Shown here one piece after another: positions 46,325-58,643 of a stretch of DNA of 64,000 nt. Within the stretch, counting starts at the first letter, position 1, and every line of letters begins with the position of its first letter. Under the pieces are notes generated by a model, which searched no databases, had not been told where the DNA came from, and saw only the letters and a program-made list of their open reading frames with translations. Location of the stretch: assembly GCA_910592005.1 (NCBI GenBank), contig CAJVPP010000013.1, positions 1 to 64,000 on the forward strand, in the 5' to 3' direction. Made by a program: the position numbers and the translations under genes. This stretch comes from Funneliformis mosseae. Taxonomy: Eukaryota > Glomeromycota > Glomeromycetes > Glomerales > Glomeraceae.

Positions 46325-48483
46325 ATTACTATTGTTATCGAGATTCCGCAATATTGGAGATGGGATAAATTATTTGAATTTCGAAAAGTTTAAGTGATTT
46401 TTTAAAAGTAAATTAAAATTTTCAAAGTAACTTGAAAAATTGAATATTATACTTTGTGGATGAGGTGTTTTATTTTTAGTGTACTACCGATAATTGATAA
46501 AGCGCTTTGCCAAAATTTATCCTTTAATATTTAAAATTCAAAAAAAAAAAATCAAATTCACTTTATTTTTCACCTTTAGCATTAATTTCATTGTGTAATT
46601 ATTTTTACTATTTATAGCATTAGGTACATCAAATGATTAAATATAAAAGAATTCATTAATTGCTGAAAAAAAAAAAAAAAATGATGATTGTAAGTGGTGG
46701 ATATATTACATTAAATTACTACGATAAACTAAAAACTATTCTAATTTTTTACCTTGCAAGAAATTATGTGACACGTTCCTCCGACCTTCACTTATGTTAA
46801 TAGGTTTAATACATACGGAGGAATTCAGTTCGAATTAGCAAGAAATCCAATACAATTGGATCCGGGAGAAGTTGTCGAGGAATTGTAATTCCAGGAGATG
46901 CATCATGATACAAACAGTCCAGAGAAATATTGATCACACATTGACCTGGTTGAATATTTGTCGGATTTCCATTTTTGTCATGAGTACCAAATTCAAACTA
47001 ACAATTAAAACATTTTGTTAGAAAATGTATCGATAAAAGGAAATTATATTTGTTTGTGACATTACGTATTTTCGAGGTTGGATCTCTGATGTTCTTGTTC
47101 GTTTGTCTGTGATACAAAAGTGCCACGCCTACAATTGATTAGATTCTTTAGAATAATGCAAACATTGGAATGCCACATGCACCTTAAGAAATATAACTTA
47201 CTTGCATGCGTGTAGGCGGTTCGTCATCCTCAGAAAAAGGACCGATTTTGACGACTATCGCATCATGGACACGACTAAGATTACCTAACCAATAATTTTT
47301 CACCTTGTCCAGGACATGTTGTTCACTTTCAGAATACGCAACTTCAACGACAAGATTTGGCCAAGGTTCTTTCTGAAATCATGAAAATATGAAACTCCTA
47401 TGCTAAAGATTTCAAACAAATATAAAAAAAGTTACCTTTCCATTGCTTCCGTTTGGTGATTGTACTCGTGATTTTGAAGGGCGAAAACTTGCATCAGCTT
47501 CTTTTCCGGAATTGTCAGCGCGAGTTCCTTAAGGAAAACAAAGATTAATCTTAAATTACAAACATGAGGCTGAGACAGTTAGTGTATTAATAGTTACGAG
47601 TTGCGCCAAGACCTCCGATACTGGCATCAGTTCGTTTAACAGGAAGACATTTCTCCATTATTTCAGAATTGATTGCACAAATAAAATTTTCGTGGTGTTT
47701 TACTGGCAGTTCATAAATAATGACTTTATGATCTTTCCATTCCCATAAACCGCGAACGTTAAATTCGTCGGTGCGATGTTCATACTCGTCCAAAGTCTCG
47801 CCCTCAGCGATCACGTATGGAAGCCTTGTTGAAAATTGGTTATATGAGTCACTTACTCATAAATTTTTCAATCAACATTAGAATAACTTACGTGGCCTCT
47901 TCCCATTTGGCTTGCGGGTGTATGTTGCCCTCTTCCCACCATAATCGGCGGAACTTTGTTAATTCTTCATCAGGCTTATGAACAAAAGTGTTATCGCTAC
48001 AAAGAATAGATAATTAGCCAAAAAATTATATGTGAAGTATCAGTTGCAATATTTATTTACCTTTGATTCGGGGTAATGGAGGTAAAGGATGTATTTACGC
48101 CCTCTATGATAAAATGTGCTGTTATTATACTACCCTCAAAGGAATTGAAAAGAAGTTAAAATCACACACCAATTGACTCTGGTCTGCCAATCTTGCTAAT
48201 TCTGCTAACGTTAGACGAGCTAGACGAGCTAAAGTAACCATCACAAAAGGTTGACATTCTTCAGCTTTTTTGCAAGTATGTGGGAAATTTTTGTAAGAGC
48301 AAATCAATTGATATATCATTTTTCATACTTATTGTCCGTAATCAAGCGGAAGTTAAATTCTTAAAAAGTTAAAAAAAAGTTTGTCTCCCTTTATGCTAAA
48401 GGTGATAAATAAATATAAATTTTAAATTCAAATGATTTTCCTGCGTATAATATAAAGCAATCAAAAATTAAGTTTTGAATCTA
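46325..48483 (-). repeat. Inverted-duplication arm B
   Basis: Reverse-orientation counterpart of 39,213-40,850, including the intact Uma2-like gene. The homology extends past the gene at both ends, so a genomic block was duplicated rather than a cDNA. Confidence 0.88.
46806..48319 (-). CDS. Uma2-like (PD-(D/E)XK) nuclease-fold protein
   Basis: Eight exons (minus): 48,170-48,319; 48,061-48,101; 47,892-47,996; 47,598-47,824; 47,436-47,527; 47,202-47,372; 47,066-47,128; 46,806-46,997 yield 346 aa, all phases closing. The last ~160 residues carry the Uma2/DUF820 restriction-endonuclease-like pattern: D186 in EADASFRP, E215 in NLVVEVAYSE, then DKVKNYW. This fold is common in bacteria (Uma2) and, in multicopy form, in Rhizophagus genomes. 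Its substrate in fungi is unknown, and the nuclease activity is inferred from the fold. Start: ATG at 48,317-48,319 gives MIYQLICSYK; a second in-frame ATG (MVTLARLARL) is an alternative. The paralogue at 39,379 is broken. Confidence 0.82.
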
Positions 48484-48792
48484 TATTATAAATTTAAACG
48501 GAAGAAAAGAAATGTAACAACGAAATAATTGTCCTGAAGCGAAGGTTCATTTCCGGTCGGTCGGTTTTTAGCGATTTTATTGGTTAAATTTTGTGATGAC
48601 CATTTTTGAAATATCACATAATTTTTAATCTTAATTGGTACAAAATTGATCGTCATATCATTTACCAAACATAGAAAGGCCGGTTTTTTTGACGTTTTAG
48701 TGGTCTTTTTTTTATTATTTTTATAAATTTTTTTATTAAAAATTCTTAAATTAAAATCAAAAATAAAAGTATATATCAAATAAATCTATAAA
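48484..48792. other. Short intergenic stretch
   Basis: Lies between arm B and the next pseudogene. A 97-codon minus-strand frame (48,486-48,779) is probably accidental; no family is recognised. Confidence 0.35.
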
Positions 48793-51700
48793 ATGAATAC
48801 AAATAATAATTTTTGTAAAGTTAAAGATTATGATAAAAATGATTTAAATATATATAAATTTAAAAAATTTATTTAATTAAGTAAAGAAAAAGCTATAAAA
48901 GTTAATACTTATCAAAATTATAGTTATCTTCAAATTAATAATCAATTGTGTTTTTTACATTATTTATCAATTATAAAAGTAAATCTAAATAATAATAATA
49001 ATTTAAATTTTAATTATTAGTTTAATATAAATATAAAATATTATGATAATAAAGTAATTCTTTCTAAAAATAATTTTGATCTTTTACTTAATAAAATTAA
49101 AAATATATAAAAAAATATAAAAAAATAATTTAAATCAATTAAAAGAAAAAATAAATTATTATCAAAATGTTTATATAAAAGATAAAGATAATTATATTTA
49201 GGAATTAAATTAGATTCTAAAAAATTTCAAAATATAATTGAAAAAAATGAATCACTATTAAAAGGATTTTTTTAATAAATTAATTGATATTTTTCTTTTA
49301 TTAAATAGAAAAATTAATAATGTTAACATGCAATTCTTGCAAATTGTGACTATTAGACGGGGTATTTGAGTGGTGATTCTTTTAAGTTTATGTAGCGACT
49401 CAATTCAGTTTAACTCAAGATTTATAATCTACATGGTAGTGTATTCACGACAAGGCTAGGAGTAAGGCAGTTCAATTGATTTAGAGATATAATAATAGGT
49501 TTATTGACAATAATAAAAATAAAAATAAGAGATAATAATAGTAAAATAAGAAAATAGAAAAGAATATGAAAAATCAAGAAAGTTAAAGTACTAGGTGAGA
49601 TGTTAGGCCAGACGCCTCTATAAGAACTACTAGATGTGTATCCAAAAGCAAAACCAAAAGAAAACTAAAAGTGAATTACAAGCGAACTACTGTTTACATG
49701 ATTCTATTGCTCTCTATTTATATTAAATTAATACATAGATGAATGTAACAAATAAATCAAATATATCTAATATGTCCGATATGTCAAAGATATCAATTAT
49801 ATCAAATATGTTCAATATATCAAATATATCAAATATATCAAATATATCTAGTATATCTAACATTTAGATCTGCAATATACTGCACCACATTTGTCAATTT
49901 AATCCTGTTACATTAATATAAAAAATAGCAAAAAATCTCTTGTTAGTTTTTATTATCTGATTTAAAAAATAAATTTAATAATTCTTTTCAATTAAAATTT
50001 GGATTTTATTTATCTTTATATAATGTTACTTCTAAATATATTGATATAATAATAAGATTTAAAATTTCAATATCTTATAAAACAGTAGAAAAATATAAAA
50101 AAAAAAATATTAGATAATCATTTTAATAAAATAAATTAATATTTTGAAAAAAATAAAAATAATTTATTTTATTTTAATATTGATGATTATTATTCAATAT
50201 ATAGTTATAGAAATCTAAATATAATATCTCTTTATCAATATATTATATAACAATATATATTGCTAAAACTATAGAAAATAATACTCTTATATCAGCAATA
50301 AAAAATAATATTTTAATTTATAATTCTAAAAATATTGAAGATTAGAAAATTAATTATTATTTAATATATACATATATTTTAATTTATTAAGTAAAAATTA
50401 TAATATAATAAAATATAATTTATAAAATAATTTAATTAATATTAATAAATTTGATAGAATAGAACTTTAATTATTTATTCATATAATGATTCTATAAAAT
50501 AACATCAAAATGATAAATTAATGTAAAATTGTTATTTAATTAATATAAAAAAATTAAATCTTAAAAGTTTAGATAATTATTTAAAAGCTATTAAAATGAT
50601 TATAAAATTCTATATTAAATACTTATCTTAAGAAAATATAATACCAATTGTTGCTGATTTTTCAAATCAATTATTTATAAGAAAAGTAATAACTTTATTT
50701 AATAAATAAAAAAAGAACAAAAAATTTTTATTTAAATTTCTAATATTATTAATAATTTTATTTCAATTTTTAGACCATTACATATATTATTAAATATAAA
50801 AAAATATATTATATTAATTTATTGAGATTTTTTAAAAAATTATTTAAATCAGTTTTTGATAAAAATAAGATAGTAGTAAAAAAATCTAAACCTTAAAAAA
50901 TTAATTTGTTTTTAGAATTAGCAAATTTAGCATATATTAAAATTGCTATAGAAATAATTTATAAATTTAAATCACTTTACAAGAATATTGAATATCAAAT
51001 ATTAATAGATATTTTAGATAATTTAATATTTGCAACTTTAGATATTTATAGTAAAATATTTCAATTTGGATTTTATAATCAATATATAAATACAATTTTT
51101 AGATTATAAATATTTGTTTTAAGATGAAAAAGAAAAAATTATAGTAAGATTTCATTAGCTTTTCTTTTTAATATTTTTTATTGAAAAGATAATAATCATC
51201 TATTTCTTAAAGCAATTGAAACTTATCTTGCTAATTTTAATGATTATTAAAAATTGACATAATAAAAATTAAAAGAAATATAACTTCTCAATATTCTTTA
51301 AATGTTATTATTTCTCAAACATTTGTATTAGAATCATATAATCAAACTTTTTTAATACTTTTAAAACAATTAAAAATTATTCTTATAAAGAATCTACTTT
51401 AGATTATTTAAAATATAAAACATATTCTTTATTAATTACTTTATCAAATCTTTAAAAATTTAGAAAAAGTAAGAAAATTAAAAGAATAAATATTATTTAT
51501 CAACATTAAATCTAATCAAAAATTTAAATATTTAGATAAAGAAGGTATATTGTTGATATGTAAATATACTTTCCATCACAAATGTTTTGCAGAACAAAAT
51601 AATAAGTGTAATTATTGTTTAGGATTCTATAAAAAGGTGTTGTCTTTAATATAAAGTCTTATATAAAAGATTAGAAAAAGATGATAATATTAATAATAGG

Positions 51701-51826
51701 TTATTAGATGATGAAATATTAGATAATAATAATGAAGAAGAAAAAGATGATGATGAATATAAAGAAACAGTAGAAAAAATATTGGTTGACTTTAATAATG
51801 CTTTAGAACTTGTAAAAATTAAATAA
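48793..51826 (+). pseudogene. Decayed multicopy-family gene with RING-like end
   Basis: Begins with ATG at 48,793 (MNTNNNFCKVKDYDKND). Coding-like stretches follow with about a dozen stops, including NIIEKNESLLKGFFNKLIDI near 49,220-49,300. A solo LTR (49,321-49,912) then splits it. It resumes with HFNKINQYF (about 50,120), NIDDYYSIYSYRNLN (about 50,180-50,225), an open 67-codon piece at 50,906-51,109 (LANLAYIKIAIEII...NTIFRL) and a cysteine/histidine cluster near 51,560-51,625 (CKYTFHHKCFAEQNNKCNYC) that resembles a RING-type zinc finger. An acidic tail ends at the TAA at 51,824-51,826. I recognise this as a large multicopy protein family of Rhizophagus-type genomes, but its function is unknown. 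Decay is by stops and small frameshifts plus the LTR insertion. Confidence 0.65.
49321..49912. mobile_element. Solo LTR inserted in the multicopy-family pseudogene
   Basis: 592 bp, starting TGTTAACATGCAATTCTTGC and ending CAATTTAATCCTGTTACA, the TG...CA form of a long terminal repeat. A possible TTAAT duplication flanks it (left copy offset by 2 nt; right copy 49,913-49,917). The coding pattern of the host pseudogene resumes beyond it. It includes A-rich segments and an imperfect ATATCAAAT-type repeat at about 49,745-49,860. No internal retrotransposon genes are next to it. Confidence 0.7.
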
Positions 51827-52239
51827 AATATATTGTAATATATATAATTTTAACCTTAAAATTTCGGGTCTCATTTAACTTTCTTAATAGCAGAGATCTC
51901 TGAATCTTTTTTTACCCAAATATAAAGAAAGGAACGAACAATATATCGATGCAAAAAAACTGCGCATCAATATTATTGATCTTTTTAAATCAATTGAAAT
52001 CGAATATTACACAATATAAAAAAATCGTATCACCACATATGTCCATTATGCTTTTGATCCCCCTAATTGACTAGTAACTGATATAAATTATTACGTTATC
52101 GTCATTCGTGATTTCGTAATTATAGTCAGGATATAAATTACCTCTCTTATCTCTTACAATAAAATAAAGATATCTACTCATGAAGAATATGTTGACAATG
52201 ATAAGTTCTATAACATCTTTTTACACTAAAAATTTAGTT
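51827..52239. other. Intergenic region
   Basis: Unassigned sequence between two pseudogenes. No gene or repeat is recognised. Confidence 0.35.
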
Positions 52240-54313
52240 TCTAACCAATTTTCAATTTACTAGCTCTAGTTTCTTATTTACAAATAACTACTAATAAGTC
52301 GTATCGAAGATTTCTTGAGCTATACTGTAAGGTTATTCTTATTTCTATTATTACCGTTGCTCAGCTGTCTTATAAAGCTCTTGACGATCTTTGGATAATA
52401 AAATTCCTTAAGGAAGCTTTAGGAAATGATGATGATTTCAGGAATTTAAAAGAGAAGATGCGTTTTTTTTATTTTGCAAAAGAAGGGTAACTCCTAGCTG
52501 GATGCGTTACAGCTTAGAAGAATTACTGCCTTTGATAGCTTGGTATCCACTCCAAGTCCTCAAGTCAGGTATTCTAACTTTATTGTTGGTAAAGGTCTTG
52601 GTTTCTGAAGGAGAAACTGGTTATATACCTTCTTTTATTATTAATAAAAAGTTGATGCACTATTAAGATCATCTTTCTCTCAACAATAGGTAAATTCGGA
52701 ACGTAACAACAATCATCTACGTAGAAGTCATAAAGGAATATGAATTGGTGAGTAAGCTTATATGATCCAATTGTAGATTTAATAATATCTAATATTATTA
52801 TTTTTAAAGACGAGAACTTAAAAATTATGAGAACGAAAAAGAATGTGTCCTCCAAAATCTTCATATACTTGATGATAAAATACAAACAACAAATGCTCAA
52901 ATTGCTGAGCTAACTAATAATTGGAGTTAGGAGAAAGATCTGCTAATGACAATATATGATAATTTCGATCAGCAAAATGATTATTATAATCCATATGAGG
53001 ATTAGAAGGTAAAACGCAGAAAGGAGAAATCTAAAGCTATTATTAATAATGATATAGAAATCCCAAAGGACTTATTTGAAGTTTCTGATACTTCATCAGA
53101 TCATAATGCAACAGGAGAAGATATTTTTCTCAGTTGGTACTTAAAGATCTATAAGTAATACAGCATATCATCCGTACAGTAACTCAAAGAGTTCATACTT
53201 GGTTGTTTCCTGTTATGCTGTACGATATGCGAATAAGGCTGATGAGAGATAGGTGTCCCATTCTCCTTGATGTTACTCAACATATTTAGCTAAGATAGTA
53301 TACAAAGTCTGATTAAAACGTTCAGTCAGGTAACGAAAATCAGAATATAGATTAGCTTTTAATATATCTAAATAATATACCTAAATGGAATTGATTACAT
53401 TATAGATTTGCCAGCCAAAAAATCTTGATGACTATGTCTCATATGTTGATTCAGACGAAGATGATTCAGAATTACAAGAACGTCTTAAAGAATTACGAAA
53501 AAAATATAAGAAAAATTCTGTAACTTCATATTATTTTTATTAATATCAATTAGTATAATTTGATCTTTAAAATCATTCACTATTGAACAATATAGGAGTA
53601 TGTTAACAAAATACTGAAGTGCTAGTTCTTGAACAATTTATTGTTAATAATATACATCAAGAGAATGACATTCGCTATGATAGTCCTGTCTTGTCGAATA
53701 AAAAATCATCATCTCAAACACAAAGTATTGTGCCAACGGAAGTTATGAGTGTTCCGGCGATAAAAAAAGACATTATTGTGACTACAGTAGTTGTTCGCAA
53801 ACCAAACAATTAGCAGTTCAAAAAAACAAAAAAATTAAATACACTTCTTCCTGTCAGTTCTATTCCTGGAGATCAGTGTCGGCAAATTTTAAGGTCATTT
53901 TCCTTTTTTGAAGTGATCTTGATTATTTCAAAGTCATTTACCAACACTGCTGAAGATGATTTCAAAGGTGGTTCTTCTGGTAGTAGTCAAAAAATTACTA
54001 GAAAAAGAACATGAGAATGTTATAATTTTATAATAAAAAACATGTAAACTATTATTATGGATTTGTATCAAGAAAGCATCAAAAGGTTTCACAAATACCA
54101 CAAACATTATCATCTTTATGAATACCACCACCTCCTTCTCTGCCTCCAAAATCACCTAATTTTTCAGATGAAGAGGTATAGTATAAACAAAAATTGTATT
54201 TAAAAATAGAATACAATATTAACTTTTGCATTATTTATTATTATATAGGATAGGCTAAGGAAAAGAAAATACATAAGATGCCCCCTCCATTGTCCAGGAC
54301 AAGAAATTTAATA
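52240..54313 (+). pseudogene. Decayed multi-exon gene, family unknown
   Basis: Several plus-strand pieces look coding: a segment near 52,360-52,460 (LSYKALDDLWIIKFLKEALG), a coiled-coil-like one at 52,800-53,120 (NEKECVLQNLHILDDKIQTT; then IEIPKDLFEVSDTSSD), an acidic one at 53,406-53,525 (NLDDYVSYVDSDEDDSELQE), a 64-codon open piece at 53,619-53,813, a Pro-rich stretch at 54,100-54,175 (PPPPSLPPKSPNFSDEE) that runs into a GTATAG donor, and a last exon to a TAA at 54,311-54,313 (RKYIRCPLHCPGQEI). Many stops fall at Gln-like codons. A Ty3/gypsy integrase fragment interrupts it on the other strand. I cannot identify the family. Confidence 0.45.
53128..53345 (-). mobile_element. Ty3/gypsy integrase C-terminal fragment
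   Basis: The minus strand reads RYLTERFNQTLYTILAKYVE, then QGEWDTYLSSALFAYRTA and a tail like TTKYELFELLYGRYAVLLID, with two stops. This is the end of the integrase core of Ty3/gypsy polyproteins (usual form NGLTERFNRTL..TLAKYV). No reverse transcriptase or RNase H part is adjacent. It lies antisense within the decayed gene at 52,240-54,313. Confidence 0.8.
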
Positions 54314-54790
54314 TTTAATTTTTTTTAATATGTACTTTTGTGTATTTGTAAAAAACTTTTTATTGCTGCTATATTTTTGTGTAATACTACTATGTTTCTA
54401 AAATCATGATATTAAGATGGACAAAAACTTGGAATGCTTTGTTATAGAGATCACAATTTATTTATATTACGAAGTTCTCAATATTCCTTTGAATTCAAGC
54501 ATATATTGATATTCTCACATTTATTCCTTATTTTTTTGCTTTATTTCGTTATTATTAGCTGACTAATTTTTGAAGATACGTTAGATGCTTCGTAGAATAT
54601 CAAACGTTACAAAAAAGATGTTGAGTGTAGTATTAGATTTACTAAAGAAATAGGGCATATGCAGAAAACAATTCCTCAAAAATTAGAATAGTGTTACTAC
54701 TATTGTATTAATAAAATGATAAAAAGTGGTCAGCGTGACAATTTGTCATGCGTGACTCATTTTAAAATAATCATATTATTCATATATAGT
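54314..54790. other. Intergenic region
   Basis: Ordinary composition, no gene or repeat seen. Confidence 0.35.
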
Positions 54791-54791
54791 A

Positions 54792-55053
54792 GGTCTGTTT
54801 AATTTTGATCGTTCAGATTTTTGATCAGGTTTTGAGTTAATAATTATTGACAGGTGAAATTGTATAATTTGATCAGCAATTCAATTTTTCTGAACAAAAA
54901 GGTGGATTTTTTTGATTACATAACAAAAATAAATGGTTGATTGGTTTTTATTGAAATTTTTTACAATCAACTCAATTCTGAGTTTGATTACATGTTTGGA
55001 TTGGTTAACAGATTTTGCGACCAAAAACCTGAATGATCAGAAATGAACAGGCT
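54792..55053. mobile_element. MITE family E
   Basis: 262 bp with inverted ends: the left starts GGTCTGTTTAATTTTGATCG and the right in reverse complement starts AGCCTGTTCATTTCTGATCA, both continuing TTCAG.TTTTTG. TA lies on each side (54,790-54,791 and 55,054-55,055). A partial second AATAGGCTTAG end just to the right (about 55,115) suggests nested or repeated insertions. Confidence 0.65.
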
Positions 55054-55259
55054 TAGTGTCCGTCTTCTAAAATTATTATGTGAATTGATCACCTGATCGA
55101 TATCAGAAAATTTCGAATAGGCTTAGAAGGTCAATTGCAAAGAATAACGACATTTATTATCTCAAGTTGAAATTGCTCTAACAAGTCCTAAGATAAAACT
55201 TTAATATTATTGTGAGTTTATCAATAACTTGAGTTTTATTTACAAAGAAAAAAAATCGA

Positions 55260-56235
55260 AATGAGACCTTTTAATTATGTAATAATAATTTTATATAGAT
55301 TATAATATATTATAATATTTATTATATTATTATAATTTTTATAATTTATTAAGAAAGTTATAGTTTTTTAATTTAATTAATACATACATAAACTTATGAA
55401 ATTTTAAATATAATATTATATAATTATAATTAAAATTTTATATTTTATAAACTTATAAGCAAATTTAACTTATTAAACAATCTAAGAAATAATTTATAAA
55501 GATTAAATTTTATTTTTAAAATTTAGTAATATCAATATATTATTATTTTAAAATGGATCATTTTTATAGTTAAATCAATAGTAATAAATATTTTTTAAGT
55601 AATTAATAAATTTAAAATTTTTATTTAAATATATTACATATATTACTTATAACATAATAATTATATTTATAATCAATTTCTGTTTTTATATAGTTTAATC
55701 TTTTGTTTAATATATTATTTTTGATATTAATTATTTAAAATAGTTTTAAATTAATATTTAGTAAAAATTTTACTATCAATTTTTTTTTTTTTTAAAATTT
55801 TTATAATTAGCTTAATTGATTAATATTTTTTTTAATAATAAATAATAAGATCTTCTATAAATAATCTTTTAATAATTATTTTATGAGAATTAATTATAAA
55901 ATAAATAATTACAATTATAGTAATTAATAATATATATAATATTTTTATAATTAAATATTTGATGGGAATACAGGTGATGGGGGCGTGACGCGTAATCTAA
56001 TCTGATTTGGTATAACTGTTAAAGTCTTGTTTTATATCACATGTTATTAGTTGTACTCATTAATACGGCATAATAGTTGACTTTTGTGGCTTTCTAAAAA
56101 AATAATTTATTGACATTAAATTGAATCCGCCGAAGAGTTTTCAATTGATATACGTGAACGAATAATATACAACTTGGTCAACCTTGCTTTTTTATATTTT
56201 CTGCAGGAAATAATTTCATTAGAATAAACTTAATA
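55260..56235. other. AT-rich DNA then Ubc6 promoter region
   Basis: 55,260-55,960 is extremely AT-rich and non-coding. From about 55,970 composition becomes ordinary; this 260-bp stretch must contain the promoter and leader of the Ubc6 gene. Confidence 0.45.
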
Positions 56236-57803
56236 ATGGCCACCAAGGCAGCATTTAAAAGATTAAGCAAAGAATACAATAACCTCCAGAGAGTATGCAA
56301 TATTATTTTACATCTTATATTTGCTTTTATACTGTAATGAAAGATATATCTGATACTTTTTAACTTTTGAACGTTAAGAACCCACCACCATATTTGATGG
56401 CAAAGCCTCTCGAAAGTAATATTTTGGAATGGTAATTTTCTAATAAATTCTCCCTCTAGATCAGAGATCGATTAACCTGTTTTAACTTACTTAACTTACA
56501 ATGTGATATTATAAAGGGTGATTAATAACTTTCCTTTTCTATTAGGCATTATGTTATTCGTGGACCTCCGGAGACACCATATCATAACGGAGAGTATCAT
56601 GGTAAATATTACAAGATCTTTAAAGTTAACTTCACATTTTTTACACACGTTATTAATTTAATTGGTATAATCATCTTTATAGGTGTCTTATTATTTCCTG
56701 CTGAATATCCCTTTAAACCTCCCTCAATTCGTATGACAACACCTTCTGGTATTTATACGTTTAATCATATAAATCTTTATATTAAATTTATTATTAAAAT
56801 TCTTTTATTATTTTGTTCATTAGGACGGTTCCAGCCTGACACTAGATTATGTTTATCTATGTCAGATTTTCATCCAAGTACTTGGAACCCTGCCTGGAGT
56901 GTTCCTACTATATTGACTGGATTATTGAGTTTCATGGTGTTGTATTATTCTTTTTTAGTACATGTTATATAATTAAACCTGCAGTTCAAATTATTTTGCA
57001 AAAGTCACATTCAATACAACGCGAAATCTTATTATTTAAATTTGAGGACTTTGAGACATTTCCATTTCGACATTTGGGCTGCACTTATGTGTAATTATTG
57101 TATTTTATGCTATATTAATATTATCTTTTGCATTTATAATTTTAGACCAGTAATGAAGCTACTACAGGGAGTATCAAGACAACAGATGCCGATAAAAGAA
57201 TATATGCTACACGATCACATCAATTCAATCTGAATAATCCAAAGTTCAAAGGTACGTACGTAAGCAGAATTGATATAGAATAAATTCAATGATTGTTTTA
57301 TTAAATTAATTATTTGATTATTTCCTTTTTTATAATTAGAGATTTTTCCTGAACTCTGTGTCTCAGAATGTGTACCTGTTGAAGTTCTTTATCCAATTCA
57401 TAATTCATCATCATCAAATAACATTGCAACAAACGGAAATGAAATTTCACAAAATGATAAGCAATTTCCTCAGGTAGCAAGACGAAATGAGACAAATCAA
57501 CAAGTTCCTTTAGTGGACGGTAGAAATCAAATTCAGCAACGTAGGCTCAATAATCGTAACGAAAATCCTTTGCGAGGTATTGTTGCAGGTGGAACTCTCG
57601 CGGCTCATACCGAGAATGCTAATAACAATCTTAATAGGGCCAATGGCAGTAATAATCCGCAAGGTAACACAAATAATAATGTTGCGGGTCAACGAGGAAT
57701 TTTCGATCAATGGCGTAAATGGATAATAGTATCTTTAGTATGCCTTTATCTTGTTATAACAAAATTGCTAGCTCGAAGTAGTGGAGGAGAACCTAGTATG
57801 TGA
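56236..57803 (+). CDS. UBC6: Ubc6-type E2 ubiquitin-conjugating enzyme
   Basis: ER-membrane E2 of ER-associated protein degradation. Exons 56,236-56,292; 56,379-56,431; 56,546-56,601; 56,683-56,748; 56,824-56,936; 57,146-57,251; 57,340-57,803 give 304 aa with consistent phases. The UBC domain occupies residues 1-150, including [27 protein letters not shown] and the active site [20 protein letters not shown] with catalytic Cys87, the same number as in yeast Ubc6. The non-HPN active-site form and the extended C-terminal side (FHPSTW) define the Ubc6/UBE2J2 group. A Ser/Asn/Gln-rich linker follows. The tail anchor is at about 278-294 ([17 protein letters not shown]), followed by only ten residues, as expected of a tail-anchored protein. 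Looks fully functional. Confidence 0.96.
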
Positions 57804-58643
57804 TAGAAACCTTGCAAGTAGATCATATTTAACTATGGTGATTTGCGGAATTACAGGTGAATTTTTTAAAAATATTCAGAGGTAAACAGGAAAGGTGCAT
57901 AGTTGCGAAAACTTTGTTATTTCGTATATTAACAGAAGAAAATATCATTTTTCTTCTGTCATTATATTGATTATATTTTACAGCATTTAAGAGCAGATCA
58001 AAAAAATATAATATTATAATATACATCTATAATATATATTAGTAAATATATATATATATATATATATATTATTTGTATTTACGTTTTATTTTTGTAAAAG
58101 ACCATGTTTGGATGGAGGTTTCCTATTGTTATTAAGAAAAATAGAAGGGTTTGTTCTTTTTTTTTTCATTTTACCATAAAAAGCATCATTTAACAAGAAA
58201 TAAAATTATTTGCTTTTAGTTCAATTATTGTTTTTATTTATGTTTTGTTTATATTGCTTGATATTTTTTAATCAGATTTATTTATTCTTGTAATGAAGTA
58301 CAGATTAAATTTGGTAATAAAGTAATACTAAAAATAACGCGGTTGAATTCGGAGGGAGATTATTTAGACTAATTTAGGGTTGAAAGGATAAAAATATAGT
58401 GTATAAAAAGGAAACAACCAGAATAGAAGTTTGATGAACATAAATTTGGTGTAACAAAATTTATATAAATATGTTGTTCATTATAATAATCATTATTACA
58501 TTTTTTTCGTTAAAAAAATTAAAAATAAAGAATAAAAAATAATTGCATTCTTTTTTATTTTTTTTTTCTATAGAAAAGTGGAGTCCTTAATATATTTGGG
58601 TTTAGTTATACTAGTTATACTTATTTTTGGTTTTATTAAATTT

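Noticed and set aside
57310..57710. Minus-strand frames over the last Ubc6 exon
   Set aside because: Antisense shadows; the plus strand is a complete, phase-consistent E2 gene.
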